Of a DNA stretch of 64,000 nt, positions 9,150 to 18,569 are shown piece by piece. This stretch comes from Bradyrhizobium sp. CCGUVB4N (GTDB lineage: Bacteria > Pseudomonadota > Alphaproteobacteria > Rhizobiales > Xanthobacteraceae), in NCBI RefSeq assembly GCF_024199945.1, contig NZ_JANADP010000001.1, forward strand, positions 6,510,001 through 6,574,000, in the 5' to 3' direction. Position numbers and translations under genes: made by a program. The notes under the pieces were generated by a model that saw nothing but the letters and a program-made list of their open reading frames with translations, was not told the origin of the DNA and did no database searches. Positions within the stretch are counted from its first letter, which is position 1; every line of letters begins with the position of its first letter.

Positions 9150-12125
9150 ATGACAAACGCCTCCTCGCTCGAACGGCGCCTGCGCGCGGACATGACCGGC
9201 GACGTCCTGTTCGACGGCTTCAGCCGCGGCCGCTACGCCACCGATGCCTCGTTCTACCAGATCGTGCCATCCGGCGTCGTGGTCCCCAAGACCATGGACG
9301 AGGCGCTGCGGGCCCTGGCGATCGCCCGGGATGAGGGCGTGAAGGTGACCCCGCGCGGCGGCGGCACCTCGCAATGCGGCCAGACCGTCAATGACGGCCT
9401 CGTGGTCGACCTCTCGAAGCACCTCAACGAGATCCTGTCGCTCGACGTCGCGGGCCGGACCTGCGTGGTCGAGCCCGGCATCGTGCTGGACGACCTCAAC
9501 CGCCAGCTCAGGAAGCACGGCCTCTGGTTTCCGGTCGACGTCTCCACGGCCTCGCGCGCCACCATCGGCGGCATGGCCGGCAACAATTCCTGCGGCGGCC
9601 GCTCGCTGCGCTACGGCACCATGCGCGACAACACCCTGTCGCTGGAGGCTTCGCTCGCCGACGGCACGCTGAGCCGATTTGGCGAGGTCTCGCGCGATCT
9701 CTCCGACCTCGATGCCGGCGACGGCATGCGCGCGCTGTTCCGCGACATGCTCGATCTCGGCACCCGCGAGGCCGACGAGATCGCGGCGCGCTTTCCCAAG
9801 GTGCAGCGCCGCGTCGGCGGCTACAATCTCGATGCGCTGACGCCGCGCAATGCGCGCAACAACATGGCGCATCTCCTGGTCGGCTCGGAAGGCACGCTGG
9901 CCTTCACCACCAAGGTCGAGCTGAAGCTGTGGCCCGTCATCCGCAACAAGGCGCTCGGCGTCTGCCATTTCGGCAGCTTCTACGAGGCGATGGATGCGGC
10001 CCAGCATTTGGTCAAGCTCAAGCCGATCGCGGTCGAGCTGGTCGACCGCACCATGATCGCGCTCGGCCGCGATATCGCGATGTTCAAGCCGATCATCAAT
10101 GCCGCGATCAAGGGCGACCCGGACGCCGTGCTGGTCGTCGAGTTCGCCGAGGAAGACCAGGCCGACAATCTCGCACGCCTCAAGCAGCTCGGCGAGCTGA
10201 TGGGCGATCTCGGCTTCGGTTGGAACAACGACACCCGCAAATGGGGTGGCGTCGTCGAGATATCAGAGCCCGCACTTCAAAGCGGCATCGCCGATTTCCG
10301 CGCTGCCGGCCTCAACGTCATGATGTCGATGAAGCAGGAGGGCAAGCCGGTCTCCTTCGTCGAGGATTGCGCCGTGCCGCTGCCGCATCTCGCCGACTAC
10401 ACTCAGCGCCTGAACGAGGTGTTTGCCAGGCACGGCACCAGCGGCACGATGTATGCGCACGCCTCCGAAGGCTGCCTGCATGTGCGCCCCGTGCTGAACC
10501 TCAAGCTCGACAAGGACGTCAAGGCGATGCGCGCCATCGCCGAGGAGGCCTTTGCGCTGGTGCGCGAGTACAAGGGCTCGCATTCCGGCGAGCACGGCGA
10601 CGGCCTGGTGCGTTCCGAATTCCACGAGACCATGTTCGGCGAGCGTCTCGTCGCCGACTTCAGGGAGGTGAAGCACCGCTTCGATCCCGACGGCGTCCTC
10701 AATCCCGGCAAGATCGTCGATGCGCCGAAGATGGACGACCGCTCGCTGTTCCGCTTCAAGCCGGACTATCGCGTCGCAGACCTCAAGACGAAGCTCGACT
10801 GGTCGGCTTATCCCGGCGCCGGCGGCGGTTTCCAGGGCGCGGTCGAAATGTGCAACAACAACGGCGCCTGTCGCAAGCTCGAGGGCGGCGTGATGTGCCC
10901 GTCCTATCGCGCCACGCGCAACGAGAAGGACGTCACGCGCGGGCGCGCCAACACGCTGCGGCTCGCGATCTCAGGCCAGCTCGGCCCCGATGCGCTGTCC
11001 TCCGACGAGATGATGGAGACACTGAAGCTTTGCGTCTCCTGCAAGGCTTGCCGCCATGAATGCCCGACCGGCGTCGACATGGCCAAGATGAAGATCGAGG
11101 TGCTGGCCGCGCGCGCAACCTCCCACGGCCTGACGCTGCGCGATCGCCTGGTCGGCTATCTCCCGCGCTATGCCGGCCTCGCCTCGCGTTTTGCTCCGCT
11201 CGCCAATTTGCGTAACCACAGCCCGGTGCTGCGAAAGCTGTTCGAGCGCTTTGCCGGCATCAGCGCGCGCCGCGCCCTCCCCGCCTTCCGCAGTGACGTC
11301 TTCGTGCCGCCGGCAGAAGCGGTCGGCCCGGCGGACGGACGCGAAGTCGTGCTCTTCGCCGACACTTTCAATCGCATCTACGAGCGCGAAAATCTCGAAG
11401 CCGCGTTGCGCGTGCTGACGGCCGGTGGCTATCGCGTGCATCTGCCAAAACCTGCGAGCGGCAACCGGCCGCTGTGCTGCGGCCGCACCTTCCTTTCCGC
11501 CGGTCTCGTCGACGAAGCCAGGTCCGAGCTCGATCGTCTCGTCGCCGCCTTCGCGCCCTTTGCCGCGCGCGGCGTGCCGATCGTCGGCCTGGAGCCGAGC
11601 TGCCTCCTGACGCTGCGCGACGAGCTCGCCTCGCTGCGCAAGGACGATGACGCCAAGGCGGTCAGCGCGCATGCGCTGACCTTCGAGGAATTCCTGGTGC
11701 GCGAGGCCGAGGCCGGCCGGCTGCAACTGCCGCTCGGCACCGTCGCCGACAAGGCGGTGGTCCACGGCCATTGCCATCAAAAATCATTCGGCGCGTTCAA
11801 GCCGGTCGAGCAGGTGCTGCGGCTCGTCCCGGGCCTTGAGGTCAAAACCATCGAGTCGAGCTGCTGCGGCATGGCGGGCGCTTTCGGTTACGGCGCCGAC
11901 ACCTATGATGCCTCGATCGAGATGGCCGAGCTGTCGCTGCTGCCCGCGGTACGGACGGCTGATCAGGCCACGCTGGTCGTCGCCGACGGCACCTCCTGCC
12001 GCCACCAGATCCACGACGGCGCGCAACGCGAGGCGCTGCACGTCGCCCGCGTGCTGGCGATGAGCCTCGATCGCGCCACAACCAATTCCACTTCAACCGC
12101 TGTAAAGGAACCCAGCCATGGCTGA
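9150..12125 (+). CDS. FAD/4Fe-4S D-2-hydroxyacid dehydrogenase, one-chain (YdiJ type)
   Basis: About 991 residues combining three units seen separately in GlcD and GlcF. The first is a PCMH-type FAD-binding domain (VTPRGGGTSQCGQTV, then TIGGMAGNNSCGGRSLRYG). The second is a FAD-oxidase C-terminal domain (SEGCLHVRPVLNLK, HSGEHGDGLVRSEF). The third is a dicluster ferredoxin region (CNNNGACRKL..CPSYRAT and CVSCKACRHECPTGVDM) followed by two CCG domains (PLCCGRTFLSAG, HGHCHQKSFGAF, SSCCGMAGAFGYG). Family members oxidise D-2-hydroxyglutarate, D-lactate or glycolate with electron delivery to the respiratory chain. The ATG at 9150 is preferred (AGGA six bases upstream, conserved MTNASSLERR start); 9099 is an alternative. 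Its 3' end overlaps the GlcG-like gene by 8 bp. Confidence 0.9.
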   Translation: MTNASSLERRLRADMTGDVLFDGFSRGRYATDASFYQIVPSGVVVPKTMDEALRALAIARDEGVKVTPRGGGTSQCGQTVNDGLVVDLSKHLNEILSLDVAGRTCVVEPGIVLDDLNRQLRKHGLWFPVDVSTASRATIGGMAGNNSCGGRSLRYGTMRDNTLSLEASLADGTLSRFGEVSRDLSDLDAGDGMRALFRDMLDLGTREADEIAARFPKVQRRVGGYNLDALTPRNARNNMAHLLVGSEGTLAFTTKVELKLWPVIRNKALGVCHFGSFYEAMDAAQHLVKLKPIAVELVDRTMIALGRDIAMFKPIINAAIKGDPDAVLVVEFAEEDQADNLARLKQLGELMGDLGFGWNNDTRKWGGVVEISEPALQSGIADFRAAGLNVMMSMKQEGKPVSFVEDCAVPLPHLADYTQRLNEVFARHGTSGTMYAHASEGCLHVRPVLNLKLDKDVKAMRAIAEEAFALVREYKGSHSGEHGDGLVRSEFHETMFGERLVADFREVKHRFDPDGVLNPGKIVDAPKMDDRSLFRFKPDYRVADLKTKLDWSAYPGAGGGFQGAVEMCNNNGACRKLEGGVMCPSYRATRNEKDVTRGRANTLRLAISGQLGPDALSSDEMMETLKLCVSCKACRHECPTGVDMAKMKIEVLAARATSHGLTLRDRLVGYLPRYAGLASRFAPLANLRNHSPVLRKLFERFAGISARRALPAFRSDVFVPPAEAVGPADGREVVLFADTFNRIYERENLEAALRVLTAGGYRVHLPKPASGNRPLCCGRTFLSAGLVDEARSELDRLVAAFAPFAARGVPIVGLEPSCLLTLRDELASLRKDDDAKAVSAHALTFEEFLVREAEAGRLQLPLGTVADKAVVHGHCHQKSFGAFKPVEQVLRLVPGLEVKTIESSCCGMAGAFGYGADTYDASIEMAELSLLPAVRTADQATLVVADGTSCRHQIHDGAQREALHVARVLAMSLDRATTNSTSTAVKEPSHG

Positions 12126-12546
12126 TCTCACGCTCGACACCGCCCGCAAAATCCTCGACGCCGCATTCGCGAAGGCGACCGAGCTGAAGCTCAAGCCGCT
12201 CGTCGTCACCGTCCTCGACGCCCGCGGCGTGCTCAAGATCGCCGCCGCGCAGGACGGCACCAGCCTGATGCGCGCCGAGATCGCCCACGGCAAAGCCTAT
12301 GGCGCACTCGCCATGGGCCTGGGCTCGCGGGCGCTGTTTCAGCGGGCGCAGGAGCAGCCCTATTTCATCGACGCCATGAACACGATCGCAAAAGGCGCGC
12401 TGGTGCCGGTCCCCGGCGGCGTGCTGATCATCGACGGCACGACGCTCCTCGGCGCTGTCGGCATCTCTGGCGACACCTCTGACAATGACGAGGCTTGCGC
12501 GATGGCCGGCATTCAGGCGGCGGGGCTAAAGGCCAGCGCTGGATAG
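12118..12546 (+). CDS. GlcG/HbpS family heme-binding-like protein
   Basis: 142-residue GlcG/HbpS domain, full length for the family. Typical segments are LVVTVLDARGVLKIAAAQDG, KAYGALAMGLGSRAL, VPVPGGVLIIDGTTLLGAVGISGDTSDNDEACAMAGI. AAGGA lies nine bases before the ATG, and the start overlaps the end of the dehydrogenase gene (8 bp), indicating translational coupling. In E. coli glcG lies in the glycolate operon, so co-occurrence with a GlcD/GlcF-like fusion supports a 2-hydroxyacid role. The biochemical role of GlcG is not established. It marks the left border of the mobile island. Confidence 0.9.
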   Translation: MADLTLDTARKILDAAFAKATELKLKPLVVTVLDARGVLKIAAAQDGTSLMRAEIAHGKAYGALAMGLGSRALFQRAQEQPYFIDAMNTIAKGALVPVPGGVLIIDGTTLLGAVGISGDTSDNDEACAMAGIQAAGLKASAG

Positions 12547-12791
12547 TACTCGTTCCTGATGCTGCCCCCGAGCTGGGTGAGCCCAGCGGCGCAATGCCGC
12601 TGACTTGTCTCAACCGTCTGAGATTCATGTCCAAAGCGCGCGGCCGCACCGACGATATCGCATCATCGAACTTGCTCAAAGTAGCGTGAGTCTAATGACT
12701 GCGGGTTCGGCTGCGTCAGGAAATATTCGCCGTCACTGGGGGCGAGGCAACCTTCCCAAGATGGCGACACGAATGCTCAGACTTTCGTACC
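12547..12791. other. Island border, no recognised gene
   Basis: 245 bp after the GlcG-like gene. A 6-bp stem hairpin (AGCGGC at 12585, GCCGCT at 12596, 5-base loop) without a T run may help terminate the rightward operon. Composition becomes lower in GC beyond about 12690, which fits the start of the foreign island. Confidence 0.4.
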
Positions 12792-13265
12792 TCAGCATTT
12801 TGCCTCCTCAACGCCGCGAGCGAGCGCATCTCTCACTACGTTTGCTGATTCTTCAAGCCTTTGTAGGAGCGTGTTCAGCTTCGCGGTCGTTGCCTCCTCC
12901 AGGTGAAGGTTTTGAGGAGTTAAGGTCGTCCGTATCAGTTGATCGAGCGGCAATGAGTCAATTCTTAAGCTCGTCGGAGAACCCTTATCGCATTCAAACG
13001 ATGACTCAGGAATCAAATTACCGTCCGGGGTAAGCCTACACGATAGCGTCAAGCTGGATAAAATTGCTTCTTCTAGTAACCCGGCTGGAATTTCAATCAT
13101 TGCGACAACGGTACCCGTCCCAACAACTCTGTATCCAAACTGGTATAGATAGCACGACGCGCAAACCTCGCGCAGATAAGCGCGTTCGACGAAGGGTTCA
13201 ATTGCTTGTGGAACGGAAAGAGCCAATACCGAGAACTCCGTCAGCCAATAAGTTGGGCGCCCCAA
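12792..13265 (-). CDS. Hypothetical protein divergent from XRE regulator
   Basis: An open frame of 157 codons from a TTG at 13265; upstream in-frame stop is five codons away, so the start must be here or later (no ATG with a good ribosome binding site is visible). The product has no recognised domain. It contains a Cys pair in REVCASCYLYQF and a hydrophobic VVGTGTVVAMIEIPAGLLEEAIL segment, and ends with a helical tail (LNTLLQRLEESANVVRDAL). Composition is lower in GC than the chromosomal genes. It faces away from the XRE gene with a 65-bp gap that could hold a shared promoter. It may be an accessory gene of the island; function unknown. Confidence 0.45.
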   Translation of the reverse strand: MGRPTYWLTEFSVLALSVPQAIEPFVERAYLREVCASCYLYQFGYRVVGTGTVVAMIEIPAGLLEEAILSSLTLSCRLTPDGNLIPESSFECDKGSPTSLRIDSLPLDQLIRTTLTPQNLHLEEATTAKLNTLLQRLEESANVVRDALARGVEEAKC

Positions 13266-13330
13266 GGAATACCTAATTTATCGGTATCTGAAAAGTAGTT
13301 CTATGTGTCTCGCCTCTTTCCGGAGGCTAG

Positions 13331-13567
13331 ATGCCCAAAACGGTTACCTCGCCTATTCAAAAAAAGCTCGCCACAATGTTGGTTGAGCTGAGAAGGGGTG
13401 CAGGTCTCCGGCAGGTCGATCTCGCCAATAAGCTCGGGGTGTACCAGTCTTGGGTAACCCACATGGAATCCGGACAACGTCGAATTGACGTTGTGGAACT
13501 GATCGAGCTGGGACGAGCAATTGGGTTCGATCCGGCCGAGATCGTACGGAAACTCAACAAGCGCTAG
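13331..13567 (+). CDS. XRE family helix-turn-helix regulator
   Basis: 78 residues, almost entirely a Cro/C1-type HTH_3 domain: KLATMLVELRRGAGLRQVDLANKLGVYQSWVTHMESGQRRIDVVELIELGRAIGFDPAEIVRKL. GGAGG lies four to five bases before the ATG at 13331. Small XRE proteins of this kind control island or phage genes, often their own promoter. The leftward hypothetical gene at 13265 is the nearest possible target. It looks intact, in contrast to most genes of the island. Confidence 0.85.
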   Translation: MPKTVTSPIQKKLATMLVELRRGAGLRQVDLANKLGVYQSWVTHMESGQRRIDVVELIELGRAIGFDPAEIVRKLNKR

Positions 13568-13949
13568 GCGTGGTCTGAAGCCACTTTTCGGTGATGACGC
13601 CGCAGGTTAGCCCTTAACAAACCTTCCCATACTCTGGCTCGATTTCAACTTTTCTCGCTGCCGATCCTGGCTCCTCTAGCGCGTTATCCCGCGCTTGATA
13701 GCCGACGATCACGATATGCCCTCCCGCCAACGCAAGCACGTGCCCTCGCGCTAGCACCAAACCGGCTGCCAAGGCACCGGCGCGAAGTCGTGAGGTCGCT
13801 AGATCACGGCAAAGCGGCCGCTGTACGACATCAGCATCCACCGGTGCACGCGGCTAACTTTGTCAGTATCCACCTGGTGAAGGCCCCCGGCCTCCAGCTG
13901 CCCATCATTCCCGTCTCGAACGCCAAGGCTGCTGACATGAAGTTGTCAG
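13568..13949. other. Island spacer, no convincing gene
   Basis: A 75-codon leftward open frame (13614-13841) exists but has no ribosome binding site, no recognised family and sits directly beyond the decayed IS66 tnpB start, so it is probably debris. Nothing else is supported. Confidence 0.35.
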
Positions 13950-13954
13950 CAGCC

Positions 13955-14060
13955 AGCGAATAAGATTCCCGTCGCGGGATCGATGGGAGTTCATGCCGCG
14001 ACACATATCGGTGCGGCCGGTCGCAATCCACATCCGCACGTCCCACGCAACGGGGATCAC
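13955..14060 (-). pseudogene. IS66-type tnpB, N-terminal remnant
   Basis: A GTG at 14060 overlaps the TGA of the tnpA remnant (GTGA). The frame reads MIPVAWDVRMWIATGRTDM..RGMNS, which matches the TnpB start (IPV..VRVWLATGHTDMRKG) of IS66 elements. Similarity fades after about 30 codons and the rest of tnpB and tnpC is absent. Tight tnpA-tnpB overlap is typical of the family. Confidence 0.65.
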
Positions 14061-14330
14061 CTTAGGCGTCCATCTGCCAGCGCCGCGACCGCGGCCTTCA
14101 GTGTCGCTACATCGACCGCACCCGTGATCCGCATCCGGGGCCCGGCCGCAAACTCGATCTCAATCGTCCCGCTGCCAGCCGGCCCGACTGAACCGGGCGC
14201 CCCCGGGTCCGGGACTATCCTCGCTGGCACGACCCCGATTCGTCGCCCGGTCGCCTCCTTAGGCTCGAGGCGAAAAAACTGCCGCCATCGTAGCAACAAT
14301 GAGCGCGAAATATCGCCCCGCCGACGCGGT
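14057..14330 (-). pseudogene. IS66-type tnpA, C-terminal remnant
   Basis: The frame contains DISRSLLLRWRQFFRLEP, the end of the TnpA helix-turn-helix, then VVPARIVPDPGAPG, GSGTIEIEFAAGPRMRITGAV and DVATLKAAVAALADG, a good match to the C-terminal half of IS66 accessory proteins. The N-terminal third is missing or unrecognisable upstream of about 14330. Together with the tnpB piece this is a fossil IS66 insertion in the island. Confidence 0.7.
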
Positions 14331-14819
14331 CACCTGGCGAGGTCCCTGTAAGCTCTCTCCATGACGATCCTTGAGCTTCTCATCCTAGGACCAGCGCCGC
14401 CGCCGACCCGTGTCCACCACCTCAAGCCGTTCGAGTTGGGCACTGCGCCTATCACTGTCCATAAGGACGGTTCTCAACAACACGCCTCATTCGGCAAGGC
14501 GGCGTTCGCCGGACGGATATTTTGGTCACCGAACTTCGCGTTCCGATATTCGAGCCCGGTGCGAACCGAGATGTCTGCAGCGGCGCGGGACAGTTCGCCC
14601 CCTTAAAGCATGCCCGGCATATTCCGCGCGTAGAGAACCTGCTTTCTCCCTAGATACTAGCTTACAGTATAGCCGGGGCGCACCGACCGCCTGAAATAAA
14701 TCCTCGAGCCGTTGTCAAGACAGAACTGCGACTCGAACAGCATTGCGCGAGCGGTGCACCTTTTTCGTGCCGAAGCGCCCAATCAAGATCGCCCGCGCCG
14801 ACTTTCCAGCTCCAGTCAG
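14331..14819. other. Island spacer, no recognised gene
   Basis: About 490 bp between the IS66 remnant and the relaxase pseudogene. Short open frames on the plus strand lack ribosome binding sites and family resemblance. Nothing is supported here. Confidence 0.35.
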
Positions 14820-16011
14820 TCAGCTGGCGACCATTCCGTCCTGCCGCAGAGCCTCCAATCCCCGCGCATGAGACGCGAAAAACTCCCCGGAGGCATTCGG
14901 GTCGAACTCCCGAAGGAGTTCGTCCCTGTCGATCCCATGATTTGCTACAGCCATCTTCGAGATAGTCCGATTAATCTCCCGCCGTTCAGTACTACTCAAT
15001 CTGAGCTCAACGATCGTGTTCCGAATGACGGATCATCGTTGACGCGCAAGCCGCCAATCTCGGCAAAGTTCGTCCTCCCCCCTGCACCATCGACCACAAA
15101 ATGACGACGTTCGCTAAATTCATCCGAAAACCGCTCACCGATGATCCGTCCGACCAGGCACCGACCATCTAGCTCAGGGGCGAAAATCGGGTAGTTGCTG
15201 GCCGGCCTCTCGATGCTCGATCCAGTGGGCTCGCGGTGCATGGTCCTGATGACGTCGCCGCGCTCATGCAAGCGCCTGATCTTTGATTCAAGCGCGGCAC
15301 GAGCCGCCAGCGGCCGGGGAGCCCTGTTCGGCAAGTCCCATCTGTTCAAGGGTCCGCGGCCGTCCAGTTCGTGCCGTACGCCGAGACGAATTCCTTTGAG
15401 GCAGCGCCGCAAGGCTAAGGCGCCCATCGGTCGCATCCCGGACAATGGCCGCTAGCGCGCAGAAGCCAAGGGAAGTGCAGCCGTGCTGCGATAGCAAGAT
15501 CTTGGTCTTGGTCATCCCTGCCTCTCAGCACCACGTGACTATGTGAATGCCGCGTGAAGTAATCGGCTGCGCCCCAATCGAGCTTGGCACCAAAATCCGG
15601 TTCCATCTGACGCACGACTCAGCGAATAGACCGCTTCATATCTGACCGTTCTGCGCCGTCCTCAGGCGCGACGATGAAGCGGAACTGGTGGCGGTCCCCC
15701 GCCTTGCGCTCGGTGAAAGCCTTAGCGTCGGCGCGGTCCGCCTCAGCATCGCGCAGCCCACCTAGCGCCCCCTCGCGCGTGACACTGTCGCATTGAACGT
15801 AACGCAAATGCGCTCGAACTGTGCCTCTCTCGTCCGACTTGATACGGACGATGCGTTCCCTGATCACGACACGCACTGGCCGCTCGCGCGCCCGCATCGC
15901 GCAAGCGTCGTTCCGTAGGTATGACAGCGGGCCGATCTTACCGCCCGAGAATGACGAGCCTCGTCGCGAGCTCGGCGCGGCCTTCTGAGCCACCTGCCGA
16001 ACGCGTCTCAA
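14820..16011 (-). pseudogene. Conjugative relaxase (mobilisation nuclease, DUF3363 type), degraded
   Basis: Reading leftward across several frames recovers a VirD2-like relaxase of the DUF3363 class. The N-terminal part has RVVIRERIVRIKSD, HLRYVQCDSVTREGA, DAKAFTERKAGDRHQFRF and IVAPEDG. An in-frame TGA at 15619-15621 follows, then the catalytic histidine region MEPDFGAKLDWGAADY..HSHSHVVLRGRDD. After frameshifts come RTLEQMGLAEQG and RRLHERGDVIRTMHREP, then GRIIGERFSDEFSERRHFVVDGAGGR. After another shift near 15020 the C-terminus (TIVELRLSSTERR..NRTIS) runs to a TGA at 14820. The whole spans about 400 codons, while intact relatives are about 650, so internal deletions also occurred. It once started plasmid or ICE transfer by nicking at oriT; it cannot be functional now. 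Confidence 0.8.
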
Positions 16012-16672
16012 TTAGCTTGCCGTTTTTCTGGCTCGACGATTGCCAAGCTTGCCGAGCTTTACGTCAATTCGTCGTCGGTCGCATCCATGGTGAGCGCCCA
16101 CATCAAGAATGCCGCCGATATGTAGGACCAATGGCAACGCGGCAATACGCAGACGCAATCGACAAAGGAAACCTTCGCTATACGTTTGGTTTGGCGACAT
16201 CGCAAGGCCTGACGGCGCTAAATCTGGGATGTGCAGACAACGGCTTCGGCGCTCTGTATCGCCAATGGTTTTATCTTGCAGGTTTAATCGGGCGTGTTGG
16301 TTGTTTGCTCTGGCCCATTCTCGCTTCCTCTCTCTGCTGTGACAAGGTCCTTGCATCTACGCCGCGCAGCCTCGCCGAGCACGAGAGTCCCGGTGCGCCG
16401 TGCAGGTTTCCGCGCTCGTCGACGGGGATAAATACGCTGCAACAAGGCAGCCGGTAACCGTCGCGGCGCATCTTTCCATCGGTCTGACGGAGCCACATCA
16501 CAGGCACTTCGGCGTGGTCCAGTCGCTCCTTCCGGAGCGTGGCCACACGCAAGATAACGTGCGTTCCGTCGTCGTGGATCTGCACCAGGTCTCATCCGCT
16601 CGTCGCGGAGCTCCGTGTTCAAAACGTCGCGTTCATCAGCTCAATCGGTCTCCCAAATCTGCCCCTGCGACC
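16012..16672. other. Island spacer with one flanking repeat copy
   Basis: About 660 bp between the relaxase start and the IS110 transposase. Leftward frames are overlapping and unrecognised and look like decayed coding DNA. It carries one copy (16322-16342) of the 21-bp direct repeat. Confidence 0.4.
16322..16342 (+). repeat. 21-bp direct repeat, copy A, flanking IS110
   Basis: CGCTTCCTCTCTCTGCTGTGA is identical to 17909-17929 and in the same orientation; the flanking bases are also partly alike (GGTCCTTGCA versus GGACCTTTGCA). The copies are 1587 bp apart and bracket the IS110 transposase gene, close to the usual 1.5 kb size of such elements, so they may mark the element ends or a duplicated recombination site. 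Confidence 0.6.
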
Positions 16673-17761
16673 TCACGCGAGGGGCGCGAGCAGCCTGCGT
16701 TCCTTGACGGCGGCGCGGGCGCTGACGTCCGCTTTTGCAGCATCGGGATCGCCGCAATAGAATGTGCCATCGACCCACATCGCGTGCATGATCACGGCGA
16801 GCTTGCGCGCCACCGCCACGGTTGCCTTGCGGTGCGAGCTGCGCTTGGCGAGCGCCAGACCCCAGCTCCTGACCTTGTCTTTCTTCTTGTAGCGGGTCAG
16901 AAGCGCGCTCGCCGCCTCGTACAGCGCGCGGCGCACGTCGCCGTCGCCGGCCTTGCTGATCCGGCCCTGGATGTCGATCGAGGAGCCGGACTGCCAGCGC
17001 CGCGAGGTCAGGCCAAAATAGGCGGCGACGTCGCGCGAGCGCCTAAACCGGGAAGGATCGTCAATCGCGGTCATGAAGCTCAGCGCCGCGATCGGACCAA
17101 CGCCCGGAATCTGCATGAAGCGCCGGCACAGCGCGTGACCGGCGACCAGCTTCACCACCAGATTGTGCAGCCGGCAGTACTCCTTCCACAGCGCCGCGCG
17201 CGCGTTCAGCATGGCGTCGATCAGCTCGCTGACTAGCGCATCCTCTGCCACCGCATCGCGCACCGCTTGCGCAAAACCGCCCCGCCCGACCCGGTTCAGG
17301 CGGATGCCAAACGCCTTCAGCGAGTGCCGGACCGCATTCTCGAGGTCCAGAAACTTGCGCTTCAGATTGCGCCGGTGCGTCAACAAAAGCCGCAGCCGGT
17401 AGCAGGCTTCGCTCTTGATATGAGCCCGCCGGAACCAGCCGGTGCGCATGATGTGGGCGATGCCGAGCGCATCCGTCTTGTCGGTCTTGTTGCGCTGCGC
17501 CTTGAGCGCCGCGCGGACGTGCTGGGTCTCCAGACAGACCGCCGGCAAGCCGAGTTTGACGAGCTCCGGATGCAGCCAGGGCGACAGCGCACCGGCCTCA
17601 TGACCGAGCCGCCGTAAGCGGCCGAGATACGGTCTGAGCGCCGCCTTGATCGCCTCCGGATCGGTCACGACCGCGGTTTGCAGGGCCACCTCCCCCTTGT
17701 CGTCGACCACGCAAATCGCGCTCTCATCCATGCCGACATCCAGTCCACAGAACCATTCCAT
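16673..17761 (-). CDS. IS110 family transposase
   Basis: 362-residue DEDD transposase. N-terminal RuvC-like half: MEWFCGLDVGMDESAICVVD, VCLETQHVRAALKAQRNKTDKTDALGIAHIM. C-terminal Transposase_20 half: FMQIPGVGPIAALSFMTAIDDPSRF, FGLTSRRWQSGSSIDIQGRISK, containing the expected catalytic serine region. The ATG at 17761 has GGGAGG seven bases upstream; a longer frame to 17821 would pass this site. Length is slightly above the usual 310-350 residues but plausible and uninterrupted, so it appears intact. It lies inside the decayed conjugative element between the relaxase and methyltransferase remnants. Confidence 0.93.
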   Translation of the reverse strand: MEWFCGLDVGMDESAICVVDDKGEVALQTAVVTDPEAIKAALRPYLGRLRRLGHEAGALSPWLHPELVKLGLPAVCLETQHVRAALKAQRNKTDKTDALGIAHIMRTGWFRRAHIKSEACYRLRLLLTHRRNLKRKFLDLENAVRHSLKAFGIRLNRVGRGGFAQAVRDAVAEDALVSELIDAMLNARAALWKEYCRLHNLVVKLVAGHALCRRFMQIPGVGPIAALSFMTAIDDPSRFRRSRDVAAYFGLTSRRWQSGSSIDIQGRISKAGDGDVRRALYEAASALLTRYKKKDKVRSWGLALAKRSSHRKATVAVARKLAVIMHAMWVDGTFYCGDPDAAKADVSARAAVKERRLLAPLA

Positions 17762-18569
17762 CGCACGCCTCCCGCGTTGCTGAGGCGGCGCAGTGTGCGG
17801 TTTATTCGGCCGCTGAGCCACGTCAGCAGCGGCAAGTCCCGGCGCAGACCGATTACGGGCGGCACTCCGAATTTTCGCATTTTCGCCCCTCGCTCTCCCA
17901 CCCGTTCACGCTTCCTCTCTCTGCTGTGATGGGACCTTTGCAAGCACACCATGAAGCGTCGCCAACAGCAAAATACTGGGCGGGACGTCCGCATTTTAGG
18001 GAGCTGACGCCTAGCAAAAATATGAAAAATCTAACCGCTTAACGGGCGCCCTCCTTCGAACTCCGCGGATTGGTGCAGATTCCTGCGTCGGTAAGGTGAT
18101 TTTCTGTCTCGAACGAGAAAAAACGTCGAGCGCCTTCAAACTTCACGTGAAAATCTACTCAGTGGGAATGCGACTCTTCGATGGAAACGGGGCGCTTCGA
18201 GCCCTGATCGTGGTCGGACCGACGGCGCATTCTTCGCCGGGCCGGGCATCGACCTTGATGCGACAGGTTGCCTGCGCTAGCCAGCTCGGCGCCAAGTGGC
18301 GCTGAGCTGGCAACGGCGGGTTGCCCTCTAGGACATCGAAACTGAGCAGCCCAACGGTCAGCTCCATGCGAAGTCCGGCCGAATTGACTGCGGAAGCGTG
18401 AGCGCTTCGCCCCGGAGGGACCACTTCCGTGAACAAGTCCGCTTGAATCAGACGCTCTTCGAGCCAGATTCCAGCCTCCGCGCTGGCCTCGATTTCGGGA
18501 AGCGGCGCGTCCTGTCGCTCCGCCGACGGCCCCGTTTCGACCCAGATCAGGCGCAGTTCGGTCTTTGGA
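17762..18569. other. Island spacer upstream of IS110
   Basis: About 800 bp. It holds repeat copy B (17909-17929). A leftward open frame covering 18155-18643 begins with VEIVCANFEDML, which may be the decayed C-terminal end of the methyltransferase; the remainder has no recognised family. Confidence 0.35.
17909..17929 (+). repeat. 21-bp direct repeat, copy B, flanking IS110
   Basis: Exact copy of 16322-16342, located 148 bp upstream of the transposase start codon. See copy A. Confidence 0.6.

Noticed and set aside
13614..13841. Possible 75-residue leftward protein
   Set aside because: No ribosome binding site or family, and located in debris next to the IS66 remnant.
16012..16622. Overlapping leftward frames of about 100 codons between relaxase and IS110
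   Set aside because: No family could be recognised in either phase; probably decayed conjugative-element DNA.
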